Assembly (NCBI GenBank): GCA_018399015.1
Contig: CP073761.1
Span: 868,001 to 932,000, forward strand
Length of the DNA: 64,000 nt
Origin: Cyanobium sp. M30B3
GTDB lineage: Bacteria; Cyanobacteriota; Cyanobacteriia; PCC-6307; Cyanobiaceae
Reading direction: 5' to 3'
Positions 32,339 through 39,822 of the stretch are shown piece by piece. The notes beneath the pieces were generated by a model, which saw only the letters and a list, made by a program, of their open reading frames with translations, searched no databases and was not told the DNA's origin. Position 1 is the stretch's first letter, and the number at the start of each line of letters is the position of its first letter. Made by a program: the position numbers and the translations under genes.

Positions 32339-33052
32339 GGCCCATCTCCAGCCGCTGGCGGGCGCGGTGGTGCGCATCACCGACCGCCAGGGCTACCAGG
32401 CCAGCGAACGTTGGACCGATTCACTGCAGGAGCAAGCCCGGCTGGAGGCCCTGATTGAGCGGGTCAAGCCGCCTGCCCCGCCGGGGCAGCACCGGCTGCT
32501 CACCACGCCCTTTCGCTATCCGCCCTTGCGCAGCGGCTCCCGTTTCACCGCTGCCGACCAGCGGGAGCTGTTCTATGGCGCCAGGGGCCTGGGCACGGTG
32601 TTGGCCGAGCGGGCCTTCCATGCCCTGCGGCTGCTGGAAGGTTCACCGCTGCCGGCCGGCAAGGTGATCCAGCGCGAGCAAACATCGTTTCAGGTGGAGA
32701 TCGCGGTGCAGCGGGGCCTGCAGCTGCAGCACTGCCTGAGCGCCGCAGACCTGGCGGCGGTGACCGATCCCTGCAGCTATCACGCCAGCCAGGCGCTGGG
32801 ACGCCAGATGCGCCAGCTCGATGTGGAGGCCTTTGAGGTGCCCTCAGCCCGTGCACCGCTGGAGCCTCCCTGCGTGGGGTGCTCACCCCAGCAGCGTTTG
32901 CCAGCACCCCCTTTGATTTGCAGGACTGGGCGCTGGAGATCCGCCCCGATGGGGTGACGTTTGCCTCGTTTGGCCTGAGCCAGGTGGTCACGCTCCTGCG
33001 GGAGCAGTTCCTGGTGGAAGGCCGCTGGCCTGATCCTGTAGCGAGTGGATAA
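32322..33052 (+). pseudogene. RES-domain toxin (copy 1), one frame break
   Basis: Same gene as 44975–45706: RES-type NAD+ phosphorylase toxin with the GSRFTAADQRELFYGARG core and the AERAFHALRLL segment. It has GGGG at 32876–32879 where copy 2 has GGGGG, so the frame is lost at about residue 186. The truncated product would be 211 residues and lack the C-terminal strand region. It overlaps the end of the exporter–antitoxin fusion gene by 17 bp. The break could be a sequencing error, because the rest is identical to the intact copy. Confidence 0.8.
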
Positions 33053-33081
33053 GCGAGCCCTCCCCCGTCTCACCCGCCTTC

Positions 33082-33112
33082 GTCATTTGGGGCTAGCATC
33101 TCTTCAAATGAC
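33082..33112 (+). promoter_or_regulatory. Inverted repeat upstream of second Xre antitoxin (copy 1)
   Basis: GTCATTTG (33082–33089) and CAAATGAC (33105–33112) are perfect 8-bp arms 15 bp apart. They lie 21 bp before the TTG start at 33134. A symmetric site at this place would suit autoregulation by the antitoxin. Function is inferred. Confidence 0.45.
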
Positions 33113-33133
33113 CCCGCCCGGAGCGTTCTGCCC

Positions 33134-33601
33134 TTGGCACCCGCGATCCCCGTCCCCGCGCTGGAAGCAGCCCAGGATGCAGACCTGAATCAAGGCTTCT
33201 GGCAACGCGCTGCCGAGCTCGGCGCCCTGGATGAGCAGCAGCGCCTGGCGGCGATTGAGCGGGGCTGGAGCAGCAACTGGCTGGCGGCCCTGCGCCAGCA
33301 CCTGCACCTCAAGCCGGCAGATCTGGAGCCACTGCTGGCCCTCTCGGAGGCCACGATGGCGCGCCGCAGCCGCGAGCAGGCGGCGCTGGATCTGGTGGCT
33401 TCTGAGCGGCTGGACCGCCTGGTGGAAGTGATCAGCCTGGCCTACGGGGTGTTTGAGCAGCCATCCAGCACCGAGGCCTGGCTCAAGGCACCCCACCCGC
33501 TGCTGCATCAGGCGAGCCCACTGCAGCACTGCCGCACGGCGATCGGCGCGGGCCAGGTGCGGCGGCTGCTGCAGGCGCTGGAGCAGGGCGCACCGGTGTG
33601 A
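33134..33601 (+). CDS. MbcA/ParS/Xre-type antitoxin, second module (copy 1)
   Basis: A 155-residue, largely helical protein (MAPAIPVPALEAAQDADLNQ at the start, with TTG initiation). The C-terminal part (RLDRLVEVISLAYGVFEQ, then EAWLKAPHPLL) matches the toxin-binding DUF2384 domain of Xre–RES systems. It overlaps the RES gene by 4 bp. It is only distantly like the first-module antitoxin, so the two modules are not recent copies of each other. Confidence 0.85.
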   Translation: MAPAIPVPALEAAQDADLNQGFWQRAAELGALDEQQRLAAIERGWSSNWLAALRQHLHLKPADLEPLLALSEATMARRSREQAALDLVASERLDRLVEVISLAYGVFEQPSSTEAWLKAPHPLLHQASPLQHCRTAIGAGQVRRLLQALEQGAPV

Positions 33602-34068
33602 GCGAGGGTGTGCTTCGGGCCTGGCGGCTGAGCAAGGCCCGCTATGCCGGTGATCTCACGGGCCAGGGAGCGGCCCGCGATGGCCAGCGCTGGAACCAAC
33701 CCGGTCAGCGAGCGGTGTATCTGGGGATGACACCCGAGATCACGGTGCTGGAGGTGCTGGTGCACCTCAACGGCGTGCTCAGCGCCCCGCTGGCGCTGTG
33801 TGGCTACGACGTACCCGATACGCCTGGGCTGATCGCCGAAGCCGATCCCATCGCTCTGCCTGCGGGCTGGAACGCCATCCACCATGGCCACGCCAGCGCA
33901 ACGTTTGGTGGCGACTGGCTGCGGGTAGGAGAGCAGCTGGGCCTGGTGCTGCCCTCGGTGGTGGTGCCCCAGGCCCGCAACCTGCTGCTCAACCCCCTGC
34001 ATCCGGCCATGGCCCAGGTGGCGCTGGTGCATCAGGAGGCCTTCCAGCTGGATCAACGGCTGGGCTGA
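33598..34068 (+). CDS. RES-domain toxin, second module (copy 1)
   Basis: A 156-residue RES-family protein. The core RWNQPGQRAVYLGMTPEITV, with conserved Arg and Tyr, fits enzymes that degrade NAD+ by phosphorolysis. The C-terminal LVLPSVVVPQARNLLLNPLH is the usual VPSV-NxLxNP motif. It starts inside the end of its antitoxin gene (GTG, 4-bp overlap). It differs from the 46252–46722 copy in its last ~25 residues. Confidence 0.88.
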   Translation: MSEGVLRAWRLSKARYAGDLTGQGAARDGQRWNQPGQRAVYLGMTPEITVLEVLVHLNGVLSAPLALCGYDVPDTPGLIAEADPIALPAGWNAIHHGHASATFGGDWLRVGEQLGLVLPSVVVPQARNLLLNPLHPAMAQVALVHQEAFQLDQRLG

Positions 34069-34085
34069 CCTGCGCATCAGCCACC

Positions 34086-34118
34086 GACCTGGCCGCCTGG
34101 CTGGCCGCCAACCGCTGA
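34086..34118 (+). pseudogene. Remnant of Rpn/DUF4351 C-terminal tail
   Basis: Reads TDLAAWLAANR and stop, matching the last residues of the intact Rpn gene (ADLAAWLAAHTFNA). It directly follows the right edge of the duplicated RES/Xre block. It is one of several relics of this tail in the region. Confidence 0.6.
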
Positions 34119-34145
34119 AGAGGGGGCCTTGATTCGGCTGTTCAG

Positions 34146-34170
34146 GATTCTGTACAGCCTGTACGGAATC
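34146..34170. promoter_or_regulatory. Near-perfect 25-bp palindrome
   Basis: GATTCTGTACAG and CTGTACGGAATC flank one central base, with one mismatched pair. It is 58 bp before the decayed sugar-nucleotide gene fragment. It resembles an operator, but no owner is known. Confidence 0.4.
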
Positions 34171-34227
34171 GTGCACGCCATGGCTTGCTTGCCGCCTGCG
34201 GTGGGGGGCTGTGTTCAGTGATGCGGA

Positions 34228-34394
34228 GTGGTGGTGACTGAAACGGTGCTGATCACTGGCGGCGCCGGCTTCGTGGGCTCCCACCTGGTGGACCGGTTGA
34301 TGGCGGCCGGTGAGGAGGTGATCCGTCACGACGTCACCGGCCGATCAAGCTGGAGGTGGACCGGATCTGGCACCTGGCCTGCCCCGCCTCGCCG
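34228..34394 (+). pseudogene. Fragment of UDP-glucuronate decarboxylase-like NAD-dependent epimerase
   Basis: The Rossmann start [20 protein letters not shown] is followed after a deletion by IRHDV. In another frame it continues [18 protein letters not shown], the usual UXS-family continuation. The full enzyme is about 310 residues; only about 50 remain. The fragment is joined directly to an unrelated membrane tail. UXS supplies UDP-xylose, which fits the polysaccharide locus. Confidence 0.75.
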
Positions 34395-34487
34395 CTGGCG
34401 GTGGGTGGTTCAGCGGTGCTGCTGCTGGTGGTGTGGATGGTGGTCCGGCTGGCGATGCCGATCCTGATCGAGCGGATGAGTGCCTGA
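34395..34487 (+). pseudogene. C-terminal membrane tail of an unidentified protein (copy 1)
   Basis: Reads [20 protein letters not shown] then RMSA and stop, with a hydrophobic helix. The ending [12 protein letters not shown] recurs at 35299–35336, directly before an ABC ATPase start. The parent gene is therefore probably a membrane protein of the export locus that once preceded the ATPase gene. Confidence 0.55.
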
Positions 34488-34636
34488 GGCACTCCATGGA
34501 GCCCAACAGGACACCCCACATCTGGGTTTGTCCAACCCAAAAAATCCCAAGCGCGCCGGTGGGGTTCCCCTAAGCCGCCAGGTGCCCCCGCTCCCTTCTC
34601 CCTGTTCGCCGGCCAGCGCTGCCGCATCCGCCTTAG

Positions 34637-34657
34637 CATGTGCTGATCATGCACATG
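34637..34657 (+). promoter_or_regulatory. Inverted repeat at start of the ribbon-helix-helix gene
   Basis: CATGTGC and GCACATG are perfect arms around TGATCAT. The site covers the likely start codon of the next gene, a position that suits autorepression by a ribbon-helix-helix protein. Inference from symmetry and location. Confidence 0.5.
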
Positions 34658-34975
34658 AACATCGTGGCAACCGGCAAGAGACCGCAGCATCCCCCAGAGC
34701 GAGCCACAGAGCGGATAGCCGTGTTGATGACACCCACAGAAAAGGCTGCCTATGCCGATCGGGCCCACAGCCTTGGCCTCTCACTCGGGCAGTTTTTCCG
34801 AGAGGCGGGAGCGGCGTACGCCGGCATCAACGCTGAAGCCGAAACGCGCTCCCTCGCGGAAGCGGAAGCCCTGGAAGCGGCCCTCAGGCAGCTCGAACTC
34901 AGCAGCAGCCGCACTGAACAAACCCTGGATCTGGCACTGGCCGAAGTGAGAGCTGCCTTGGGCGCTCAGCCATGA
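34649..34975 (+). CDS. Ribbon-helix-helix (MobC/CopG-like) protein
   Basis: About 108 residues; ATG at 34649 or 34655. The segment RIAVLMTPTEKAAYADRAHS, then GLSLGQFFREAGAAYAG, is a ribbon-helix-helix pattern as in plasmid MobC-type and CopG-type proteins. The C-terminal third is helical (SLAEAEALEAALRQLELSSS). It overlaps the next gene by 4 bp. Such proteins bind DNA as dimers; here it may be an antitoxin-like repressor or a relic of a mobilisation module. Confidence 0.65.
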   Translation: MHMNIVATGKRPQHPPERATERIAVLMTPTEKAAYADRAHSLGLSLGQFFREAGAAYAGINAEAETRSLAEAEALEAALRQLELSSSRTEQTLDLALAEVRAALGAQP

Positions 34976-35193
34976 GCGTCACAGATCGGATTCTCTCGGC
35001 TCTAACCACCGTGATCCGGATGAACGACAAGGTGGAAGAGATGGCCGGGCTGATGAGGGAGCAGCAACGCCGTCTCGACGATCTCCAGGGCCGGGTGATC
35101 CGTCTGGAAACGGTGCTCGAGATTGCCCTGCATCGATCGTCAGGGTCTTCCGGCCGGTTGCTGGAAGCGGATGGCGACCCAACCATCGGCTGA
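34972..35193 (+). CDS. Small coiled-coil protein paired with the RHH gene
   Basis: A 73-residue protein (MSVTDRILSALTTVIRMNDK, then VEEMAGLMREQQRRLDDLQ and GRVIRLETVLEIAL). Most of its length is a heptad-like coiled coil. It starts within the end of the RHH gene (ATGA-type overlap), so the two are co-translated. No enzymatic motif is seen, and the family is not one I can name. Confidence 0.6.
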   Translation: MSVTDRILSALTTVIRMNDKVEEMAGLMREQQRRLDDLQGRVIRLETVLEIALHRSSGSSGRLLEADGDPTIG

Positions 35194-35298
35194 GGCCCTG
35201 CCACACACACACTTCATCACCAGCCAGCTTCACACCTTGCAAACCCGTGACCATCCACGCGTCCTTGACTGCCATCCGCACCTGGTTCACCTGACGGC

Positions 35299-35336
35299 TG
35301 GCAATGCCCATCCTGATCGAGCGGATGAGTGCCTGA
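35299..35336 (+). pseudogene. C-terminal membrane tail (copy 2)
   Basis: Reads [12 protein letters not shown] and stop, nearly identical in DNA to 34450–34487. It precedes the ABC ATPase fragment by one base, which shows the original neighbour order. Confidence 0.55.
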
Positions 35337-35337
35337 G

Positions 35338-35484
35338 ATGAGCGACGACGTGCTGGTGAGAGTGGAGAACGTGAGCAAGCGGTTCTGCCGCAGCCTCAAG
35401 CGTTCGCTCTGGTCTGGCCTGCAGGACGCCGCCATGGCGGGGGAAGCGGACGAGTTCTGGGCGGTGAAGGATGGGAGCTTCCCT
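35338..35484 (+). pseudogene. N-terminal fragment of polysaccharide ABC transporter ATPase (KpsT/Wzt-like)
   Basis: MSDDVLVRVENVSKRFCRSL, KRSLWSGLQDAAM and EFWAVKDGSF match the first ~50 residues of Wzt/KpsT ATPases. The sequence then runs into the DNA that precedes the Rpn gene and stops at 35556. The Walker A and all later motifs are missing, so it is non-functional. The partner permease lies intact 8 kb away at 43682. Confidence 0.8.
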
Positions 35485-35539
35485 GACGCCACACACACCA
35501 CATCTGGTGTGCTCAACGGCCAAATTCCTAAGCGCACTG

Positions 35540-35693
35540 GAGGGACTTCCCCCTGAGCTACCCGGCTTCCCAGCCCGAACGATCTGCTCAGCCACCATCC
35601 GCCAACGAGGCCCCACATCCAATAGGCCCCTCACGGGCTGCAGCCCTAACCCCAAGCCGCCGTTACCTTTTCGCCAGCAAGCGCCCTCAGCCG
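35540..35693 (+). repeat. Conserved DNA upstream of Rpn gene (copy 1)
   Basis: Contains TTCCCCCTGAG, then CCCAGCCCGAACGA, GGGCTGCAGCCC and GCCGCCGTTACCTTTTCGCC. The same blocks in the same order precede the second Rpn gene at 42570–42723. Parts of it recur alone at about 36920, 38458 and 39065. It seems to travel with, or mark breakpoints of, the Rpn element. Confidence 0.7.
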
Positions 35694-36656
35694 TTGAACA
35701 CCGACCGCTGGTATTACCGCGTCTTCCAGAGCGCCCCGGATCTGATTCGCTCACTCCTGCCCGGATCAGCCACTGGCGCCAAAAACGAGCTGAGCCTCGA
35801 CCCGTCCGACTCCGGCGATCGCCACTACCGCTTCCAGGCCCTGGAGATCAAAGAACTGAGCCACCGCCTCGATGGCGTGCTCTGGCCCAGGGAGAGCACC
35901 GGCTGCGCTGAAACCGGCAGCCCCGAGTTCCCGGTGGTGCTGCTGGAGGTGCAGATGCACCTCGACCCAGGCTTCCGCCACCGACTGGCGGCGCAGAGCA
36001 GTCGGTTCCTGCAGAAGCACCCGCAGGTGGAGCACCTGGAGGTGGTGGTGATCACGCCCCACAAGCGGATGAGCCTCGGCCCCACCAGGCTTCCCAGACT
36101 TCTGCAGGCGCTCCTGCAGGAGGTGCATTGGATCAGCCTGGAGGAGCTGAGCCAGCAGGCCAACCTCGACCCCCTGCTCAACCTGCTCACCTTGCCGGTG
36201 CGGCCCGAGAGCGAGCTGGCGGCCAGCAGTCAGCAGATCCTGGCCAGCCGCCCGGATCTGAAAACGGTTGTGCTGCCTATGTTGGTGCAACGGTTTCCCC
36301 AGTTCAGCGAGGAGCAGATCATGGTGATCGCCGGCATCCCCCGCGAAGAGATCCGCCACACCAGGGCGGTGCAGGACTGGCTGGCCGAAGGCCGCCAGGA
36401 AGGCCTCCAGGAGGGCCGTGAGGAAGGCCGTGAGGAAGGCCGTCAGGAAGAGGCAGCTTCTGTGACCCTCCGCCAACTCAACCGCCGCTGCGGCACCCTT
36501 ACGGACGCCACCACCGCCCAGATCCAGGCCTTACCCGTGGATCAGTTGGAAGCCCTGGCCGTAGGCGAAGCCTTCTCCGCAGGAGTGGCCCTGCTCGACT
36601 TCCAGGGCCCGGCCGACCTGGCCGCCTGGCTGGCCGCCCACACATTCAACGCCTGA
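35694..36656 (+). CDS. Rpn family nuclease-like protein (DUF2887) with C-terminal DUF4351
   Basis: 320 residues with TTG start, then NTDRWYYRVFQSAPDLIRSL. The PD-(D/E)XK-like core has FPVVLLEVQMH and FRHRLAAQSSRFLQ. The middle ends in a charged repeat (EGREEGREEGRQEE). The last ~55 residues (LRQLNRRCGTL, then DQLEALAVGEAFS and GPADLAAWLAA) are DUF4351. Rpn proteins of E. coli are nucleases that promote RecA-independent recombination and are linked to DNA-damage or phage responses. This is the only intact copy in the window. Confidence 0.88.
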   Translation: MNTDRWYYRVFQSAPDLIRSLLPGSATGAKNELSLDPSDSGDRHYRFQALEIKELSHRLDGVLWPRESTGCAETGSPEFPVVLLEVQMHLDPGFRHRLAAQSSRFLQKHPQVEHLEVVVITPHKRMSLGPTRLPRLLQALLQEVHWISLEELSQQANLDPLLNLLTLPVRPESELAASSQQILASRPDLKTVVLPMLVQRFPQFSEEQIMVIAGIPREEIRHTRAVQDWLAEGRQEGLQEGREEGREEGRQEEAASVTLRQLNRRCGTLTDATTAQIQALPVDQLEALAVGEAFSAGVALLDFQGPADLAAWLAAHTFNA

Positions 36657-36684
36657 CGCCGCGCCACCAACGCCTGGCGCCTTC

Positions 36685-36715
36685 AGCCCCGCTGCGCAGG
36701 CAGCGGGGCTTCTTA
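36685..36715 (+). terminator. Hairpin terminator after Rpn gene (copy 1)
   Basis: AGCCCCGCTG and CAGCGGGGCT form a perfect 10-bp stem with loop CGCAGG, followed by TTCTTATT. A matching hairpin after the second Rpn gene has the loop inverted (CCTGCG). Confidence 0.75.
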
Positions 36716-36743
36716 TTGCAGGCCTCCCACACCCCCCCAAACC

Positions 36744-36929
36744 TTGCCCCACATCCCCACCGAGCACCTGCCGCCGCCGCTGCACAAGCTGCTGGCGCCG
36801 CTGCTCAGCCAGGAACCGGCGGCCCAGCTGATCCGCATCCAGATCGAGCAGAGCGGCCAGCTGCTGGCGGTGGCGCTGATGGGCGCAGCTTTGAACGACT
36901 GGGACGAACCCGGATTGGCTTCCCCCTGA
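36744..36929 (+). pseudogene. Short internally deleted fragment of a type-1 ABC exporter (copy 1)
   Basis: Reads PPLHKLLAPLLSQEPAAQLI, then jumps to QIEQSGQLLAVALMGAAL and ends EPGLASP. Both halves match parts of the longer fragment at 37945–38466, with the middle ~110 residues deleted. No ATPase part remains. Confidence 0.65.
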
Positions 36930-37058
36930 GCCGCCGGGCACCCCAGCCCGAACGATCGCAGGGGCCACCGTCCGCCGTAGATCTCTCCAAACCATCAGCC
37001 CCTGCACGGCCTGCAGCCCTGAGGATGGCTAGGGTGATGAAGCTGAAGAGGAGGGAGT

Positions 37059-37259
37059 TTGTCACCCACCGTCTTTCGTGAGGGTGAGTTCCGTTTTTAC
37101 TTCTTCTCTCGGGAGGAAAGTCGGATGCATGTTCATGTCAGCCACCCCGACGGCGAAGCGAAGTTCTGGCTTACCCCCTCCATTGAACTGGCTCGCAACA
37201 TCGGCCTCTCCGCAACGAAACTCGGCCAAGCCGAACGCCTTGTTCACTTTGGACGCTGA
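37059..37259 (+). CDS. DUF4160 domain protein
   Basis: 66 residues with GTG start: PTVFREGEFRFYFFSREESR, then MHVHVSHPDGEAKFWLTPSI. This is the DUF4160 pattern (HVHV then AKFWL). Genes of this family commonly precede DUF2442 genes and are suspected toxin–antitoxin partners, though their mechanism is not established. It overlaps the next gene by about 20 bp. Confidence 0.8.
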   Translation: MSPTVFREGEFRFYFFSREESRMHVHVSHPDGEAKFWLTPSIELARNIGLSATKLGQAERLVHFGR

Positions 37260-37482
37260 GGTCACCAACATCTCAGGGCATTGCCTCTGGGTCCTGGTTG
37301 ACGACGAAGAGCTGGCATTACCCTTTTCTGAATTTCCTTGGTTCAGATCGGCGACGATCGATCAGGTTCTGAATGTGGTTCGGCCCTCTGGTCCGCATCT
37401 TTACTGGCCCGATCTTGACGTTGATCTTTCTTTGGATTCAATCCGTCACCCCGATCATTACCCCCTCAAAGCGAAAGTCTGA
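37240..37482 (+). CDS. DUF2442 domain protein
   Basis: About 80 residues beginning LFTLDAEVTNISGHCLWVLV, then ELALPFSEFPWF and ending DLDVDLSLDSIRHPDHYPLK. This is the DUF2442 fold paired with DUF4160. The start is TTG at 37240 or 37249, inside the previous gene. Base composition is lower in GC than the neighbours, which suggests transfer. Confidence 0.78.
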   Translation: MFTLDAEVTNISGHCLWVLVDDEELALPFSEFPWFRSATIDQVLNVVRPSGPHLYWPDLDVDLSLDSIRHPDHYPLKAKV

Positions 37483-37485
37483 CTT

Positions 37486-37915
37486 GAGGTGCAGATGCAC
37501 CCCGACCCAGGCTTCCACCACCGCCTGTCAGCGCAGACCTACCGCTCGATCCACTGCTGGCCGCCACCAGTCAGCAGATCCTGGCCAGCCGCCCGGATCT
37601 GAACACGAGCAAACCATGGTGATCGCTGGCATTCCAATGGAAGAGCTGCGCCACACCCGTGCGGCACAGAACTGGCTCGCAGCAGGGCGCCAGGAAGGCG
37701 AAGCCCTCGGCGAAGCCAAGATGACCCTCCGCCTCCTCAACCGCCGCTGCGGCCCCCTCAACGAGCCCACCACCGCCCAGATCCAGGCCTTACCAGTGGA
37801 TCAGTTGGAAGCCCTGGCCGTAGGCGAAGCCTTCTCCGCAGGAGTGGCCCTGCTCGACTTCCAGGGCTCGGCCGACCTGGCCGCCTGGCTGGCCGCCCAC
37901 ACATTCAACGCCTGA
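37486..37915 (+). pseudogene. Internally deleted Rpn/DUF4351 gene
   Basis: DNA at 37486–37600 matches parts of Rpn (the EVQMHPDPGFHHRL region and the ILASRPDL region) in several frames with deletions between. From about 37612 one frame reads MVIAGIPMEELRHTRAAQNW and continues through an intact DUF4351 to WLAAHTFNA. It starts right after the DUF2442 stop. Confidence 0.8.
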
Positions 37916-37944
37916 CTCCGTACCACCAACGCCTGGCGCCTTCA

Positions 37945-38466
37945 GCCCCGCTGCACAAGCTCCTGGCGCCCCTGCTCAGCCAGGAACCGGCAGCCCAGCT
38001 GATTCGCAGCACGGCAAGGCAGCAGTGGCGCCTGCTGGCGGTGAACCTGCTCAGCAGCGTGGTGGAGGCGCTCAGCGAGGGGGCCACGCTGGCGGTGGTG
38101 TTTCTGGCGGTGGAGGTGCTGGCCGCACCGGAGGGCACGCCCTTCAACTGGGCGACCAATCCGGTGGTGGCCTGGTGGCCGGCGGCGGCGGGCTGGCTCA
38201 ACGCCCTGCCGCCCACGGCGCTGTTCATCAGCCTGCTGGCGCTGGCGGTGCTGCTGCAGGGGCTGCAGAGCCTGGGGCGCTTCGCCAACAACGTGAGCGT
38301 GGGGTATTTCGCGGCCGAATGCCGGGCCGGGGTGACGGCGCGTATCCACAGCCAGGGGCCGGAGGCGATCCGCAACCAGATCGAGCAGAGCGGCCAGCTG
38401 CTGGTGTTGCTGCTGATGGGCGGGGCTTTGAGCGACTGGGGCGAACCTGGATTGGCTCCCCCCTGA
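37945..38466 (+). pseudogene. N-terminal fragment of type-1 (MsbA-like) ABC exporter
   Basis: Reads PLHKLLAPLLSQEPAAQLIR, then RLLAVNLLSSVVEALSEGAT, membrane helices, FANNVSVGYFAAECRAGVTA and GPEAIRNQIEQSGQLLVLLL. This is the transmembrane domain of an ABC exporter with internal deletions, ending in unrelated EPGLAPP and stop. The 5' end merges with the tail of the preceding Rpn hairpin. The C-terminal ATPase remnant lies at 40100–40190. Confidence 0.7.
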
Positions 38467-38568
38467 GCCTCCAGGAGCCCCAGCCCGAACGAACCCCGAA
38501 GCCGGCGCCGCCAACCAACGCCCGATACCAAACGCTCCCTCACGACCTGCAGCCCCAGCACCCGGGAC

Positions 38569-38781
38569 CTACACGCTCACCATCTCCACCGAACTGCTGG
38601 AGGCCGGAGCCACGAAGCCATCACTGGCCAGGCCCTCCAGGTGGAACTGGATGGCGGCTCGAATCTCGTCCAACACGGCCTCGCGGCTGGAGGCAGCGGC
38701 CACACAACCCGGCAGGTCGGGCACATAGGCCGAAAATCCGGTGCCAGCCGGTTCAATCACCACGGCGTAAGTCTTGGTCAT
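38569..38781 (-). CDS. hicB: HicB family antitoxin
   Basis: A 70-residue partial-RNase-H-fold protein: YAVVIEPAGTGFSAYVPDLP, then GCVAAASSREAVLDEIRAAI and a short tail. This is the HicB pattern (short form, without a long DNA-binding domain). It should neutralise HicA. Its gene lies after the toxin with a 4-bp overlap. Confidence 0.9.
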   Translation of the reverse strand: MTKTYAVVIEPAGTGFSAYVPDLPGCVAAASSREAVLDEIRAAIQFHLEGLASDGFVAPASSSSVEMVSV

Positions 38782-38969
38782 CGAAAGGGAACTCCAGACT
38801 GCTTTTCAATGCTGCGCAGGGTGCCGTGCGCCAGTTCATCACTGGGCTTTCCCGCCACCGTAACCCTGCCGGGCCGGATCGGATGCTTGCACTGCCGGTG
38901 GCTTCCGCGGGTCGCCACCAGGAACCAGCCGGCCGCCTCCAGCCGCTTGATCACCACACCAACCTTCAC
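38778..38969 (-). CDS. hicA: HicA family mRNA interferase toxin
   Basis: 63 residues from GTG at 38969: VKVGVVIKRLEAAGWFLVAT, then RGSHRQCKHPIRPGRVTVAG and LAHGTLRSIEKQSG. The HicA dsRBD-like fold and the catalytic His in RGSHRQ are intact. It cleaves mRNA when free of HicB. An in-frame start further upstream (39038) adds non-family residues and is rejected. Confidence 0.9.
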   Translation of the reverse strand: MKVGVVIKRLEAAGWFLVATRGSHRQCKHPIRPGRVTVAGKPSDELAHGTLRSIEKQSGVPFR

Positions 38970-39097
38970 CGCATCCGCCCATTGAGCCCTCAGGCCAGAC
39001 CAGCACAGCAGCGCACACGGGGGCATCCGTGAAAACACGGCTTGTTGGCGAGCCTGCTGAGGCGCTTCCCCCTGAGCCGCCAGGAGCCCCAGCCCGA

Positions 39098-39639
39098 ATG
39101 AATCAGGAATACCGGCGCGTGCTGGCCCCGGTCGCGGGCCAGCCCACAGGGGGCAGCCGCCAGCTGGGCTTCCGTGAGCTGCTCTATTTCGAGCTGATTA
39201 GCAGTCTGAGCGAACAGGGCCTACAGCTCTCGCCCTCGCAGAAACAGGAGGTGTTTGGCTTGCTGGTGCGCCGGACAGGCAGAGCAGCAGCAACTTGCGG
39301 CGGCAGCCGGGCCAATTGGTGCGGCTGGGCCCGGTGCCTTTGAGCCTGGATCTCTCAGCGGTAGGGCGTGTCATCCGCTATCGCTACCAGTTGGTGAGCC
39401 GCCCCCATCAGCTGGTGGAGAGCAATCCATCGATCTGCTCGGGCCAGCCGGTGTTCCGGGGCACCCGGATCCCCGTGGCCGTAGTGGTGGAACAGCTGCG
39501 CGCGGGCACGCCTCGCCAGGAGCTCGAGCTCGACTTCCCCCAGCTGAGCCGTGAGGCTCTCGACTATGCCGAGATCCAGGCCCGCCTGCCCAAGCCACCC
39601 GGCCGGCCGCGCAAAAGCCTGAAGCTGCATTCAGGCTGA
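39098..39639 (+). pseudogene. DUF433 domain antitoxin-like protein, one frame break
   Basis: The first part MNQEYRRVLAPVAGQPTGGS, then FRELLYFELISSLSEQGLQL, is in one frame to about 39280. The rest, beginning LRRQPGQLVRLGPVPLSLDL and containing NPSICSGQPVFRGTRIPVAV, is in another. The latter is the DUF433 motif. One base is missing near 39276–39285, not in an obvious run. Restored length is 180 residues. DUF433 proteins are often antitoxins of PIN-type partners; no PIN gene adjoins, but two small genes follow. Confidence 0.75.
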
Positions 39640-39645
39640 TTTCCC

Positions 39646-39822
39646 ATGCAGTTCAGCCTCAACCGGGGCGGCAGTCGGGCACGGGTGTTCACGTTTCTGG
39701 ATCGCCCCTGGGTGGCCGTGCTCACTCCGGATGACGCCAGGGTGATTACGGTGTATCCAACCGACCAACGCACCGTTGAAGCCCGGAGGGCTGGAGGACG
39801 ATGGCTGTTTCTGAACCGTTGA
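39646..39822 (+). CDS. Small 58-residue hypothetical protein
   Basis: MQFSLNRGGSRARVFTFLDR, then PWVAVLTPDDARVITVYPTD and RWLFLNR. It starts 7 bp after the DUF433 gene and overlaps the next gene by 22 bp. It is basic and mostly beta-like by eye. Position suggests the partner of the DUF433 protein. Family not recognised. Confidence 0.6.
   Translation: MQFSLNRGGSRARVFTFLDRPWVAVLTPDDARVITVYPTDQRTVEARRAGGRWLFLNR

Larger units (their letters stand above)
32071..34068 (+). repeat. Copy 1 of ~2-kb direct repeat carrying two RES/Xre modules
   Basis: Corresponds to 44724–46722. From 32071 to about 33980 I see only two differences: one G fewer at 32876–32879 and A for G near 33811. The last ~85 bp differ at roughly a dozen positions. 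The left edge lies inside the first antitoxin gene; the right edge is the stop codon of the second RES gene. Confidence 0.95.

Noticed and set aside
32071-34068. The ~2-kb repeat as a pure assembly duplication
   Set aside because: The two copies differ in the last ~85 bp, at an A/G site near 33811 and in both flanks, so an assembler copying one locus is unlikely, though read support is still needed.
34146-34170. LexA box
   Set aside because: The two GTAC half-sites are separated by five bases; the cyanobacterial LexA consensus needs four.
35694-36656. Rpn genes as ordinary insertion-sequence transposases
   Set aside because: No terminal inverted repeats or flanking target duplications were found around any copy. 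The proteins match Rpn/DUF4351 and not DDE transposases.
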